64,000 nt of DNA from Anaerolineales bacterium. Lineage in GTDB: Bacteria; Chloroflexota; Anaerolineae; Anaerolineales; Villigracilaceae. The notes beneath the pieces are model-generated. The model saw only the letters and a program-made list of their open reading frames with translations, had not been told where the DNA came from and ran no database searches. Both the position numbers and the translations under genes were made by a program. The stretch is taken from the NCBI GenBank assembly GCA_013140605.1, contig JABFSL010000002.1, positions 1-64,000 of the forward strand, written 5' to 3'. Of the stretch, positions 44,877-52,644 are shown in pieces; positions within the stretch are counted from its first letter, which is position 1, and each line of letters begins with the position of its first letter.

Positions 44877-45968
44877 ATGCCCACCTATCCTGAATACGTT
44901 TACAAAACCTTAGCCCGCGCGCGTGATATCGGTCAATGGTATTGCGGACAGTCTGATGCAGCGGCTTTGTGCTTTGATGTATTGGCGTTGTTCCCTGATT
45001 GCGAAGAAGCTCAGGAACTTGTTTACGGACTCTTCTGTGATGAATGGACGATTTACGATAACCGCGTTGCTATTCAGCAGAATATTGACGAATGGGATGA
45101 CCGTCCGTGGCAACAGCGACGCAGGCTGGCGTTGTCCTATCGTTTTATGAGCAGGTGGGATGGAAAGTATCAAGAGAACATATTGGACAGAGACGGTCCT
45201 CCTGATGTGCAAAAAATTCTTAATGATGGCAAAATAGAATTGCTTGGTGCGTACTGTCTCGGTGATGAGGAATGTACCGATTACTCCTGGACGATTTTTG
45301 CGGATGCAATTCAAAAAGCCGAAGACCCGCAAAAGACATTGTTCTGGATCGGGTGGCAATATGCCGACCTTGGATTTTTCGCCGATGCAGCAGAAGCGTT
45401 AGGCGAGTTATGCTCGCGCTTTGACGATGCGGCTGCGAGAAGATTACTTGCCGAAATCATCTGGTGGCGCGATAACGCCCATCGCATCCCGTGGATTCCA
45501 CCTAAAGGAGACGGTTCACTTTATGACCGTATGATGGATTTCATTGACCCCACCGCACCAAAGACAAAGGATTACGTGCGCGAAGTGCGAAATGAAAATC
45601 AAAAGGAACGCATCGCGCCGTATCGTCCAACCATTGATAAGCAATTGGCAAATCTTTTCACCCAATCCATCCCCAACGAAAAGGAGATGCCTGCAACATC
45701 AATTGTGGATTGGAGTTTTCTCGATAAGGATGACGGTCAACCTGGTGAGCCTGCCGATTGGGTGAAAAAACGAATCCGCATGTATGAAAAGTGGAAGGAT
45801 GAACTTCATACAGAAATGCTCGAAGATTTAAAACGCACGTACAAATGGACGCGCAACATCCCACCGCCATCCACACCGAAGAGATATGATCCCAATGAAC
45901 TGCCATTCAATCCCAGTGAAATTCTCGGCGACACTGAATGGGATGATGAGTTTGATGAAGGTATATAA
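44877..45968 (+). CDS. hypothetical helical-repeat protein
   Basis: The 363-residue cytosolic protein has a helical N-terminal two thirds (YKTLARARDIGQWYCGQSDA..., EDPQKTLFWIGWQYADLGFF) resembling TPR repeats, and an acidic proline-rich C-terminal tail (ending GDTEWDDEFDEGI). No domain is recognised with confidence. It follows the SWIM gene by 38 bases and likely shares its transcript, so the two may act together. No strong ribosome site is seen. Confidence 0.6.
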   Translation: MPTYPEYVYKTLARARDIGQWYCGQSDAAALCFDVLALFPDCEEAQELVYGLFCDEWTIYDNRVAIQQNIDEWDDRPWQQRRRLALSYRFMSRWDGKYQENILDRDGPPDVQKILNDGKIELLGAYCLGDEECTDYSWTIFADAIQKAEDPQKTLFWIGWQYADLGFFADAAEALGELCSRFDDAAARRLLAEIIWWRDNAHRIPWIPPKGDGSLYDRMMDFIDPTAPKTKDYVREVRNENQKERIAPYRPTIDKQLANLFTQSIPNEKEMPATSIVDWSFLDKDDGQPGEPADWVKKRIRMYEKWKDELHTEMLEDLKRTYKWTRNIPPPSTPKRYDPNELPFNPSEILGDTEWDDEFDEGI

Positions 45969-45984
45969 AATAACTGCAATCATC

Positions 45985-46080
45985 CCAGCGGGGTATATCA
46001 TGTATACGGGTATAAATTTCGCTTAAGAACGTAGGCGGCGAAAATTCACCGCTTTTCGAACAGTTTTCGATAAAAAATAG
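45985..46080. repeat. dispersed repeat, copy B
   Basis: Shares with the window's left end (41-145) the core ATCATGTATACGGGTATAAA plus TTTCGC, then a spaced GTAGGCGGC motif and a CGAACAG motif. The similarity ends near 46080. Confidence 0.6.
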
Positions 46081-46095
46081 TTAGTAATCAGGTCA

Positions 46096-46137
46096 AAACC
46101 AAAGGCTATGAAGTTTTATCTCCACCGCCTTTGGTTT
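46096..46137 (+). terminator. terminator-like hairpin after the hypothetical gene
   Basis: AAACCAAAGGC pairs with GCCTTTGGTTT across a 20-base loop; ATTTGACC follows. Likely end of the SWIM operon. Confidence 0.55.
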
Positions 46138-46262
46138 ATTTGACCACCTTTCTTCTTGGAGATAAGCATTTTGTAGTGATGCAAAAATGGTCGGAGGAGA
46201 ACTCTTTCAGATCGGGGTTCCGTATGCAGATATGGATTGTTCTAAATAATGAAGCATGAAAG

Positions 46263-46450
46263 CTAGAACTTCTTTTGTCTTTCAAAAGTTTGGCGCAGGG
46301 CTGAAATAACAATCCCGGTTCTCAGTACTCCCCACACAATCGCGAAGATTCCGCCAATAACCGCCACCCAACCAACATCGTCATCATCGTTCGTTTTTCA
46401 TCCTTCGGTTTGCGTTTTCTGCCTTTGCCGGATGTTAAGGAATTTTGCAT
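46263..46450 (-). pseudogene. small membrane protein gene with a one-base frameshift
   Basis: From ATG 46450 the frame reads MQNSLTSGKGRKRKPKDEK; the next frame then continues NDDDDVGWVAVIGGIFAIV...RQTFERQKKF to a stop at 46263. Adding one A to the run of five (plus T 46394-46398) would join them into a protein of about 62 residues with a basic N-terminus, an acidic run and one membrane helix. Function unknown. The defect is the same kind as that at 18933. Confidence 0.55.
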
Positions 46451-46617
46451 CTACGTTACATAACCGCAGGCGCAGCGATTCGTCGGGTTTTGTTATTATG
46501 TTCCAAGTAAAAGTCTCTGTTCTTTTATAGCTTAATCTGGCTGGCAATGAAGAAGTCCAGATCTCCAACATTTGGTGAGGATGAATCTCTGAAGATTATG
46601 CACAGCACTACATGATG

Positions 46618-46655
46618 AAATAAGAGACAAAGATGGCATCTTTGTCTCTTATTTT
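46618..46655. terminator. strong bidirectional terminator
   Basis: AATAAGAGACAAAGAT and ATCTTTGTCTCTTATT form a stem of about 16 pairs with a four-base loop, T-rich on both sides. It ends the minus-strand operon and lies just after the TAA stop at 46668. This supports the view that the operon's last gene reaches 46668, not 46851. Confidence 0.8.
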
Positions 46656-46667
46656 CTAAAATTGATT

Positions 46668-47120
46668 TTATGGAATCCAATTGGACAACACGTTCACAAT
46701 TAGATCAGGATTTGCGGGATCATTTGTCTTGAGATGAACTCCGAAGTTGTGTGGGCCGTCCATGCCTTCGTGCATCATGAACACAGCGGATTCAATAATT
46801 GTGCTTTCACCAGGTTTGAGTACCATCGAACCGATGGTAAGTTGAGGAGGTCAGCACCCTTCTAAAACTTCGATATACGGTTCCTCTTTGAAACGTAATA
46901 TGTCATCGCCTGTATTGGTGACCTTTATGGCAAAGGTTTTTTCCACGTTGAATTTCACATCGCCATAATCAATTTTTTGCTGATCCACTGCGATGGATGG
47001 AGTTCCGCCGCCCTGGTTCGTGGAGATGAATATTGCGGCAATGATCAGGATGCCGCCAACGGCCAACAGCCCCCAGGGAAAACTCTTTTTGTGCTTCTGA
47101 CTTCTTTGTTTTTTGCTCAT
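46668..47120 (-). CDS. probable selenoprotein, DUF1573-like, with Gly-Cys-Sec-Pro-Pro
   Basis: The first 89 codons give a signal-anchor helix (residues 16-34) and a beta-rich domain (IDYGDVKFNVEKTFAIKVTN, TGDDILRF) that resembles DUF1573. They end at EVLEGC, followed by an in-frame TGA (46851-46853). The frame then continues for 60 codons, PPQLTIGSMVLKPGEST through MMHEGMDGPHNFGVHLKTND to a TAA at 46668, keeping the domain pattern. A bacterial SECIS-like hairpin stands right after the TGA. Sec90 next to Cys89 would be a redox or metal site; homologues would be expected to have CysCys. It is the last gene of a CuA/ferredoxin operon. Role in copper or thiol chemistry is inferred. Confidence 0.85.
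46821..46839 (-). promoter_or_regulatory. candidate bacterial SECIS element
   Basis: Just 11 bases after the TGA, TACCATC(G) and (C)GATGGTA pair over an apical GGTTC (or GTT) loop. The loop's GG begins 18 bases after the TGA. Known bacterial SECIS hairpins have a G-G-U apical loop at 16-37 bases from the UGA, so spacing and loop fit. Confidence 0.75.
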
Positions 47121-47129
47121 GGTATCTCC

Positions 47130-48131
47130 TTAATTGTGATAATCAAACTGGAACGAATACAGATACGCGATCAGATCCCAGATTTGCTCCTCGGTAAAAA
47201 TCGAGCCCCACATCGGCATGCCCGTGCCCATGCCGCCACGCAGGATTTTTCCCTGTAATAATGCGGGGCTCGCGCCGAGCATTCGCGTTGGATTGGTGAA
47301 GTCAACGGGAGATTGCATGGTCATGTTATCTGAGCCTGCCATCGTTTGCATGGATGATTCATCAGCCGCGGCGAGGTCATCCGCAAAGACACCGTTGCCC
47401 GCACCATTCTCACCATGACAGGCGGCGCAGTTTTGGGCAAACAGGTGCTGTCCATTTGCGAGGGATTCGGGTGTCGTGTTGGATTGCCAGATGGATGCAA
47501 CCACATTCCATCGTTGTATTTCAGTGAGCGACGTGGAACCCAATTCGTCAAATACTTGATAAGGTGAATTTCCGAGATAGTACTCAGTGGATCGGTCAAT
47601 TGGTAAATTGACTGCCAATTGCTGTCCATTGATTGCCGAGGGTTGAGAAAATGGAATAGAAGGCGAGTCGTGCGGAGCGTCAATGTCGAGGCCGAGAGTC
47701 ACATACATTGGAACAGAAGCAGGCTCAGGGCGCTGTCCTGAGCTTGTCGAAGGGTCCGCAGGTGAACCGCTGACTTCAATTGTGCCGCGCATGCGCCAGT
47801 GATTGATTCCGCACCAGCGCGTGCAGAAGAAGGTGTAAATCCCAGGCTTGTCAAAATTCAAGGTGACGTCAGCGACTTTGCCTGGCAGAACATCCACACT
47901 TTGCATGTCCATCTGACCGACAGCAAAACCATGAACTACATCGTCAGAAGTTAGTTTTAAATTAAGTGGCTCGTTGACATTGGCTTTGATTACATCTGGA
48001 CTCCAGCCGCCATCTTCTGCGATGTGTACATGAATAAGCGGAGTGTGTGACCAAAAATAAAGCGGCGCTCCAACTACGCTGACAATTGCTACTGTTATCA
48101 AAATGCGTGAGATGAGTTCCGAGCGTTTCAT
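47130..48131 (-). CDS. membrane-anchored CuA-domain protein fused to cytochrome c
   Basis: After one membrane helix (residues 11-27), a cupredoxin domain has the full CuA ligand set: His67, Cys103-x3-Cys107-x3-His111-x2-Met114 (CTRWCGINHWRM). A linker with repeat-derived sequence (DPSTSSGQRPE, about 126-136) follows. A class I cytochrome c domain with CAACH (about residue 236) and a distal methionine (GMGTGMPMWG) ends the protein. It resembles cytochrome oxidase subunit II of the caa3 type without its two-helix N-terminus, and no subunit I is near. It should pass electrons outside the membrane. ATGA overlaps the gene before. Confidence 0.88.
   Translation of the reverse strand: MKRSELISRILITVAIVSVVGAPLYFWSHTPLIHVHIAEDGGWSPDVIKANVNEPLNLKLTSDDVVHGFAVGQMDMQSVDVLPGKVADVTLNFDKPGIYTFFCTRWCGINHWRMRGTIEVSGSPADPSTSSGQRPEPASVPMYVTLGLDIDAPHDSPSIPFSQPSAINGQQLAVNLPIDRSTEYYLGNSPYQVFDELGSTSLTEIQRWNVVASIWQSNTTPESLANGQHLFAQNCAACHGENGAGNGVFADDLAAADESSMQTMAGSDNMTMQSPVDFTNPTRMLGASPALLQGKILRGGMGTGMPMWGSIFTEEQIWDLIAYLYSFQFDYHN
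47724..47758. repeat. CCTTCGACAAGCTCAGG-type repeat inside the CuA-cytochrome gene
   Basis: CCTGAGCTTGTCGAAGG with its partial inverted partner CTCAGGGCG is a member of a widely scattered repeat class. Read in frame it encodes DPSTSSGQRPEP in the linker between the two domains, where an insertion is harmless. Confidence 0.8.
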
Positions 48132-49459
48132 AAGAGCAACCACAGCATGACCAATGTGAGGATGAAACTAAAAGCGATGACAGAAATTGAAGACGTCCTT
48201 ATTTCGTTTGCGGCTTTCTGCGCCGTGCGCGCAGACCAGATCAAGCCGCCGACCAGTGCAAGTGTTTGCGCGGGTGCGAGAACGAACGTGAGCATCGGCT
48301 GCCATACGGCGTTGGCTGTTCCAAACAAATTCCAGCCAAGGCCGAGCGGATCAGAGAAAGCTGCGATTATGTATGAAGCATTGGTTAGAACGAAAGATAA
48401 GCTAAATGCAACCCAGAACATCAGGCCGAGAGGAATGAGAGCAGTTGCAAGAGAAGCAAATCGTTGTTTGAGCGGGAGAGAGCCTTTTGTTTTTAGAATG
48501 CCGAGCGTAAAGAAACCAGGAAGGATAACAAAGATAATCGCAAGAAATATGACTGCATAAATAAACCATGCGCTTGTGCCAACGTTGTAAGCCGCATCCT
48601 TGAATGCGCCCCACGGACCAAGCAAAACACCCGCATAAATCATAGCTGAACCGAGCATGATGAAAGCTTTGAAGGCTTCATCCATTCTTGTGGATGGCTT
48701 TGCGAGATCAGCAGAGAATGGACGCAGGTTGATCGCGATGTTGTCATGCGGGCAGGTGCGAATACATTCCATGCATAAACCGCAGTAGGTGTTTTTTGTC
48801 AGGCCTCCAGGGAATACATCCCACGGACAGCCATATCCATTGGCTGAACCGTTATAACAGGGTTTGCCTTCACAGGTTACACAGATTTGTTTATCTTTAA
48901 TTCGTAATTCTATCGGAGCAGTTTGTGAATACAAACCAATAAATCCACCGACTGGGCAGAGATAACGGCAAAAGGCGCGACGCTCGAAAATGGTACTCAA
49001 TCCAATCGCGGCGAAGAGCATGGCGGCAAGGACAATCCCTGTGATATTTGGGGTGGTGAGCAGGACACTGCTGAAGAGAGCCAACAATAGAAACGAAATG
49101 TTCTGCATCCAAATGTTGCGCAGAAACTTGGGCCAGCGCAGATTGAGCCATTTTGGCTTTTTATCAGGCGGACTTAATACTGCACCGCGTTGGAGCCATT
49201 CTCCAGGAAGCGGGATTGGGCAAACCGCGCACCATCCGCGCCCGAAGAATGGCACGGCAACGAGAATCAGGATTGCCCACCATGCGATCCATACGAAGAC
49301 GATGCTGAAATTGTGGCTTCCAACTGGTGTGCCGATCAGCCCGGCAAGGATGGCAAAGATGTATCCCACCAGCATCACGATAAATACAGCCAGTTGAGGA
49401 TAGCGGCTTTTTAGCGTGTTCTTTATAAAGGGGATACGAGTAAGTTCAAAGCGGCTCAT
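48128..49459 (-). CDS. NapH/NosR-like membrane ferredoxin protein
   Basis: The 443-residue protein has about eight hydrophobic segments and cysteine motifs in order: CAVCPIPLPG, FCRYLCPVGGF, CVTCEGKPCYNG, and a ferredoxin pair CGLCMECIRTCPHDNI. These are the polyferredoxin motifs of NapH, NosR C-terminus and CcoG-related proteins, which move electrons from quinol across the membrane to outer acceptors. It lies between two CuA protein genes, so it may be their donor. A paralogue is at 58118-59497. Confidence 0.88.
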   Translation of the reverse strand: MSRFELTRIPFIKNTLKSRYPQLAVFIVMLVGYIFAILAGLIGTPVGSHNFSIVFVWIAWWAILILVAVPFFGRGWCAVCPIPLPGEWLQRGAVLSPPDKKPKWLNLRWPKFLRNIWMQNISFLLLALFSSVLLTTPNITGIVLAAMLFAAIGLSTIFERRAFCRYLCPVGGFIGLYSQTAPIELRIKDKQICVTCEGKPCYNGSANGYGCPWDVFPGGLTKNTYCGLCMECIRTCPHDNIAINLRPFSADLAKPSTRMDEAFKAFIMLGSAMIYAGVLLGPWGAFKDAAYNVGTSAWFIYAVIFLAIIFVILPGFFTLGILKTKGSLPLKQRFASLATALIPLGLMFWVAFSLSFVLTNASYIIAAFSDPLGLGWNLFGTANAVWQPMLTFVLAPAQTLALVGGLIWSARTAQKAANEIRTSSISVIAFSFILTLVMLWLLL

Positions 49460-49474
49460 AATATTCAGCGTGAT

Positions 49475-49936
49475 TCAATCCATGTTCTTTGTTTGGGGTA
49501 TGAAAGACGAAAGAGGAAGGAAGCCAATCACGGCAAGAACTGCAAGACCAATGGAGCGATACAGCCAATTATTTGTCCCTACTGTCAACTTGCCAATCAT
49601 GAACGGATGCATCGCACCACAGGTAACATTACATCGAAAACGGAAGGAGCCTGGCTTGTCGGCAACGAAAGATAATGTTTTGGTCTGACCTGGGTCAGCC
49701 TCGATGGAAATATCGTAGCCATCCACATACAAACCATGCACCACATCCGTGCTGACGAGTTGGATATTCACCTTGTCGCCAGGGTTGACTTTAAACTCAG
49801 AGGGAGAATATGCATATTGTCGCGCGTCAATCCGAAAGGTCCGCTCCTGAGGCGTAATGGGTTGGACTGGCAGCGGCGCAAACGCCACAACCAGTCCAGC
49901 CATTACAAAGAGGAGAAGAATGAAGCGCGAGTTCAT
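49475..49936 (-). CDS. membrane-anchored CuA-domain cupredoxin
   Basis: The 153-residue protein has a signal or anchor helix (4-20), a cupredoxin domain with complete CuA ligands (His67, Cys102-x3-Cys106-x3-His110-x2-Met113, RCNVTCGAMHPFM) and a C-terminal membrane helix (about 128-145). CuA centres occur in cytochrome oxidase subunit II and nitrous oxide reductase; neither enzyme's catalytic part is here. The spacing of ligands is the same as in the protein at 47130, so the two are paralogues. It may accept electrons from the ferredoxin membrane protein. Confidence 0.87.
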   Translation of the reverse strand: MNSRFILLLFVMAGLVVAFAPLPVQPITPQERTFRIDARQYAYSPSEFKVNPGDKVNIQLVSTDVVHGLYVDGYDISIEADPGQTKTLSFVADKPGSFRFRCNVTCGAMHPFMIGKLTVGTNNWLYRSIGLAVLAVIGFLPLSSFIPQTKNMD

Positions 49937-49940
49937 AAAA

Positions 49941-50387
49941 TTAAGGGATGTTCGATGGGCCGTATTGGGAATAGGTTGCGTCTACGTATGTTCTGGCTTC
50001 CTGCGGACTTTTCCCTTCTCTCAACATCCGCATCACATCCTGGGTAATATCCACGCAGATGGAACAGCCAAGGGCATGATTGTCGAAGGTGATCTTCCCG
50101 CTGGCGTCCACTTCCGAGACGTAGCAATCGTAATTGGAGGTGTGTCCAATATCGCCGCATCCGCAATAGCAGGGAATATCCTGCATGATGTCGGGGTTCG
50201 CTGTGTTGAATTGATAGGCTTCCTGTACAGCCACGGGCGCAGACTGGACTTCGGCAGGCATTTGATCCATCGGCATCATGATCAGATGGGCATCGTTTGA
50301 TTTTGAAGTTGAGCAGGCGGAAATAGCAGTGGTCAATAAAACTGCTATGAGGGAGAGTAGTAAAAGTTTACGTGTTTTTGAAATCAT
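49941..50387 (-). CDS. PCYCGC-motif lipoprotein
   Basis: The 148-residue protein has a lipoprotein signal ending LLTTAISACST and the family signature PCYCGCGDIGHTSNYDCYV, followed by LGCSICVDITQDVMRMLREGKSP. Members of this family are exported and thought to bind metal or act in redox chemistry through the cysteine cluster. GGAGG stands six bases before ATG 50387. It is the first gene of the operon that leads to the CuA, NapH-like and selenoprotein genes, 79 bases after the shared operator. Confidence 0.88.
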   Translation of the reverse strand: MISKTRKLLLLSLIAVLLTTAISACSTSKSNDAHLIMMPMDQMPAEVQSAPVAVQEAYQFNTANPDIMQDIPCYCGCGDIGHTSNYDCYVSEVDASGKITFDNHALGCSICVDITQDVMRMLREGKSPQEARTYVDATYSQYGPSNIP

Positions 50388-50465
50388 ATTGGGCCTCCAG
50401 TATCGGATAGCCCAATGGTAGTCTGACAATTCAATTGTCTCCAGCGCAGGATGGCGGGGAAATTA

Positions 50466-50483
50466 ATACGCCAAATGGCTTAT
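50466..50483. promoter_or_regulatory. shared operator, copy 1
   Basis: ATACGC-CAAATG-GCTTAT, 79 bases upstream of the PCYCGC gene start. One of four sites with consensus ATAnGC-nAAATG-GCnTAT in this region. Confidence 0.7.
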
Positions 50484-50510
50484 GATAAATGTCATGGACC
50501 GCGAAAATCA

Positions 50511-50537
50511 ACAGGCTCTGACACTGTCAGAGCCTGT
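50511..50537 (-). terminator. terminator after the multicopper oxidase gene
   Basis: ACAGGCTCTGAC-ACT-GTCAGAGCCTGT has perfect 12-base arms and stands seven bases past the oxidase stop. On the minus strand it is followed by a moderately T-rich TGATTTT. Confidence 0.75.
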
Positions 50538-50543
50538 AATAGA

Positions 50544-52133
50544 TTAACTTTCGATTTTGTAGTTCCTCATCATACCCGCGTCTTCGTGTTCGAGATTGTG
50601 ACAGTGATAAAGAAATGTCCCCGCGTAATTCTCGAAGCGGACAAGCATCTGGACTTTTTCGCCAGGCATGACCAGCACTGTATCCTTCCACCCATTGTCT
50701 ACAAAGCCGCCGCTTAATTCCTGATACATCGACTCGTTACCCTGTGCAAGCTCGCGTCTGAGTATCTGAAATCGTACGCCGTGAATATGCATCGGATGAG
50801 GCATTTCCATATTCATCATGCTCATTTCACCTACCCCGCCGCCCTCGAGATTGGCGAATTCCCAAACTTCCAAATCACCAAGCTGCACGATCTCATTCTG
50901 CGCAACCGAATCCATCTCGAATACGCTTCCATTAATGGTGTGAGTCATGCCCTGCATCGCCAGTATAAACGAGCGCGGGTTATTTAGATTAACAGCATCT
51001 TCCGCACGATGACGCGCAATGGTTGAAAGATGAGCAGGGAGTGAAAGACCATCCGCGCCTTTCTCGCCAACTTTCAATTTCAGGATATCGAATGATGCAC
51101 CATTGGGCAAGTTGGAACCGCCGCCCATCATGCCTCCACCGCCATTGTCAAACCCTGAAAACGCCAGGCTGACCAATCGCATTTCACTACCCGTTCGTCC
51201 GCTGAAATCAGCCCACAGTTCCACCCGTTCACCAGGTGCGAGCGTGATGTATTCGCGAGTCACTGGCTCTTCCAGCAAGCCGCCATCTGTGGCGATCACG
51301 GTCATGGGTGTGCCATCCTGCCATGCAAATTTATAGATTCGTGAGTTCGAGCCATTCAACAATCGCAAGCGGTACGCGCTGGCTTTAACATCCAGTGCTG
51401 CATTGGGCGCGCCGTTGACCAGAATCGTATCGCCCAGAAAACCTATCATCGAATCCATCATGCCGTTCGCCAGATAGACCATCTCGTTTTGCGAGTCAAA
51501 CGTTCGGTCCTGTATCACCAGCGGCAGATCGTATTCGCCGGCAGGCAAACCCAGCGCGGCTTCCTCATCGTCACTGACGATGAACAAACCCGCCAGTCCG
51601 TAATAGACCTGCGGGGCAGTCAACTGGTGCGGATGCGGATGAAACCAATACATGCCCGCGCGGTTGATCACCTGAAAATCATATTCAAAACTCTCGCCTG
51701 ACGCGATGGCATACCGCGGATGCCCGTCCATCTCCTCTGGAATTAACAGTCCGTGCCAATGGATGATGGTGGGATCGGGAAGATCGTTCATAAGCCGAAC
51801 CTGGACTCGTTGACCTTGTTTGACTCGAAAAATAGGACCGAGATAGGAGTTGCTCAACGTCTGGATTGATTCTGCGCTTCCCTCCCGCACCGACGGTTGA
51901 TACCGCCAAACGGGAGTTTCCGCCCCTGAAAAGATTGGGAGCATGGCGCGTCCAGCAGTCAGGTCAACGGCAAGGGAAACAGGTACAGACGCGAGCGGCG
52001 TCAGGATAACTGGAGCAGTTGTAGGTGATGCGAAGCGTGAAGCGGGCGGAATGAGTCCACAGGCGCTGAGAGTCAATGTCCCTGCGCTCATTCCTATCAA
52101 TTTAATAAAGTCTCTGCGAGTAAGTCTGTTAAT
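50544..52133 (-). CDS. Tat-exported multicopper oxidase, apparent AUU start
   Basis: The enzyme has all four copper motifs: HWHGLLIPEEMDGH, YWFHPHPHQLTAPQ, HPMHIHGVRFQIL and YHCHNLEHEDAGMM. The last carries the type 1 Cys-His-Met. It oxidises a substrate such as Cu(I) or phenols and reduces oxygen. A normal start lies only at TTG 52100 inside the signal; upstream the frame reads NRLTRRDFIKLIG, a twin-arginine signal, preceded by AUU with AAGGAG nine bases before it. AUU at 52133 is therefore the likely start, or an ATG misread. It is probably in the copper ATPase operon. Confidence 0.85.
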   Translation of the reverse strand: MNRLTRRDFIKLIGMSAGTLTLSACGLIPPASRFASPTTAPVILTPLASVPVSLAVDLTAGRAMLPIFSGAETPVWRYQPSVREGSAESIQTLSNSYLGPIFRVKQGQRVQVRLMNDLPDPTIIHWHGLLIPEEMDGHPRYAIASGESFEYDFQVINRAGMYWFHPHPHQLTAPQVYYGLAGLFIVSDDEEAALGLPAGEYDLPLVIQDRTFDSQNEMVYLANGMMDSMIGFLGDTILVNGAPNAALDVKASAYRLRLLNGSNSRIYKFAWQDGTPMTVIATDGGLLEEPVTREYITLAPGERVELWADFSGRTGSEMRLVSLAFSGFDNGGGGMMGGGSNLPNGASFDILKLKVGEKGADGLSLPAHLSTIARHRAEDAVNLNNPRSFILAMQGMTHTINGSVFEMDSVAQNEIVQLGDLEVWEFANLEGGGVGEMSMMNMEMPHPMHIHGVRFQILRRELAQGNESMYQELSGGFVDNGWKDTVLVMPGEKVQMLVRFENYAGTFLYHCHNLEHEDAGMMRNYKIES

Positions 52134-52233
52134 GGTGAAGTTCTCCTTTTATTTGGCAATGCCCCAATATAGATTCCCAGCGTAAAGAAACGATGAAGAT
52201 AAGGCTAAGATTGTTTGAAGGTTACAGCGGCTC

Positions 52234-52434
52234 TTAATCCAATGGATGTTCCACATCGCCCGCCATGAATGGATCGGGATTCAAGAGAAACAAATCGAGA
52301 CAAGCCTGTGTGCAGAAATAGATCCGTTCGCCGCGATACTCTGCGCCTGGATATTTGGATGGTTCTTTTATGTTCCCGCCGCAGGCAGTTTTGAATTCTG
52401 GCGCTGGAGGGAGAGTCGTTTGATTTTGATCCAC
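52234..52434 (-). CDS. YHS-domain protein
   Basis: The 66-residue protein reads FKTACGGNIKEPSKYPGAEYRGERIYFCTQACLDLFLLNP, the YHS fold with Cys in ACGG and FCxxxC that binds metal. YHS domains accompany copper and other heavy-metal ATPases. The start is GTG at 52434 with AAGGA upstream. It lies in the copper ATPase operon, before the oxidase gene. Copper handoff is inferred. Confidence 0.82.
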   Translation of the reverse strand: MDQNQTTLPPAPEFKTACGGNIKEPSKYPGAEYRGERIYFCTQACLDLFLLNPDPFMAGDVEHPLD

Positions 52435-52436
52435 TA

Positions 52437-52643
52437 TTATTTTTCCTTATTATTGTGATGTTGAATTTCGTTACGGAGCCAAAATGTTGTCACCGCAACT
52501 GCCACGCCCGCCATCCCTGCGAAAACCACCGCGTTGGATGCTGAACCAAACCACGACTTCCAAATCGAAGCGAACAAAATAACCCCGATAACAAAAGCCG
52601 CCATGTAAGAAAGGTTTGGAACATGGATTCTTTGGTGTTTCAT
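52437..52643 (-). CDS. small membrane protein
   Basis: The 68-residue protein has two hydrophobic helices (about residues 12-27 and 36-54) and a His-Asn-Lys tail. It fits tightly between the cupredoxin and YHS genes (one or two bases apart), so it is part of that operon. Not recognised; perhaps a partner of the ATPase or cupredoxin. Confidence 0.65.
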   Translation of the reverse strand: MKHQRIHVPNLSYMAAFVIGVILFASIWKSWFGSASNAVVFAGMAGVAVAVTTFWLRNEIQHHNNKEK

Positions 52644-52644
52644 A

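Larger units (their letters stand above)
45969..46667. other. 700-base gap: repeat, hairpins and a small broken gene
   Basis: It contains the second copy of the dispersed repeat (45985-46080), a terminator (46096-46137), a frameshifted small gene (46263-46450) and the terminator of the selenoprotein operon (46618-46655). The rest shows nothing recognisable. Confidence 0.6.

Noticed and set aside
46851-47120. Reading the 89-residue ORF as a complete gene ending at TGA
   Set aside because: The frame continues for 60 conserved-looking codons to a stop next to a terminator, and a SECIS-like hairpin is correctly placed after the TGA.
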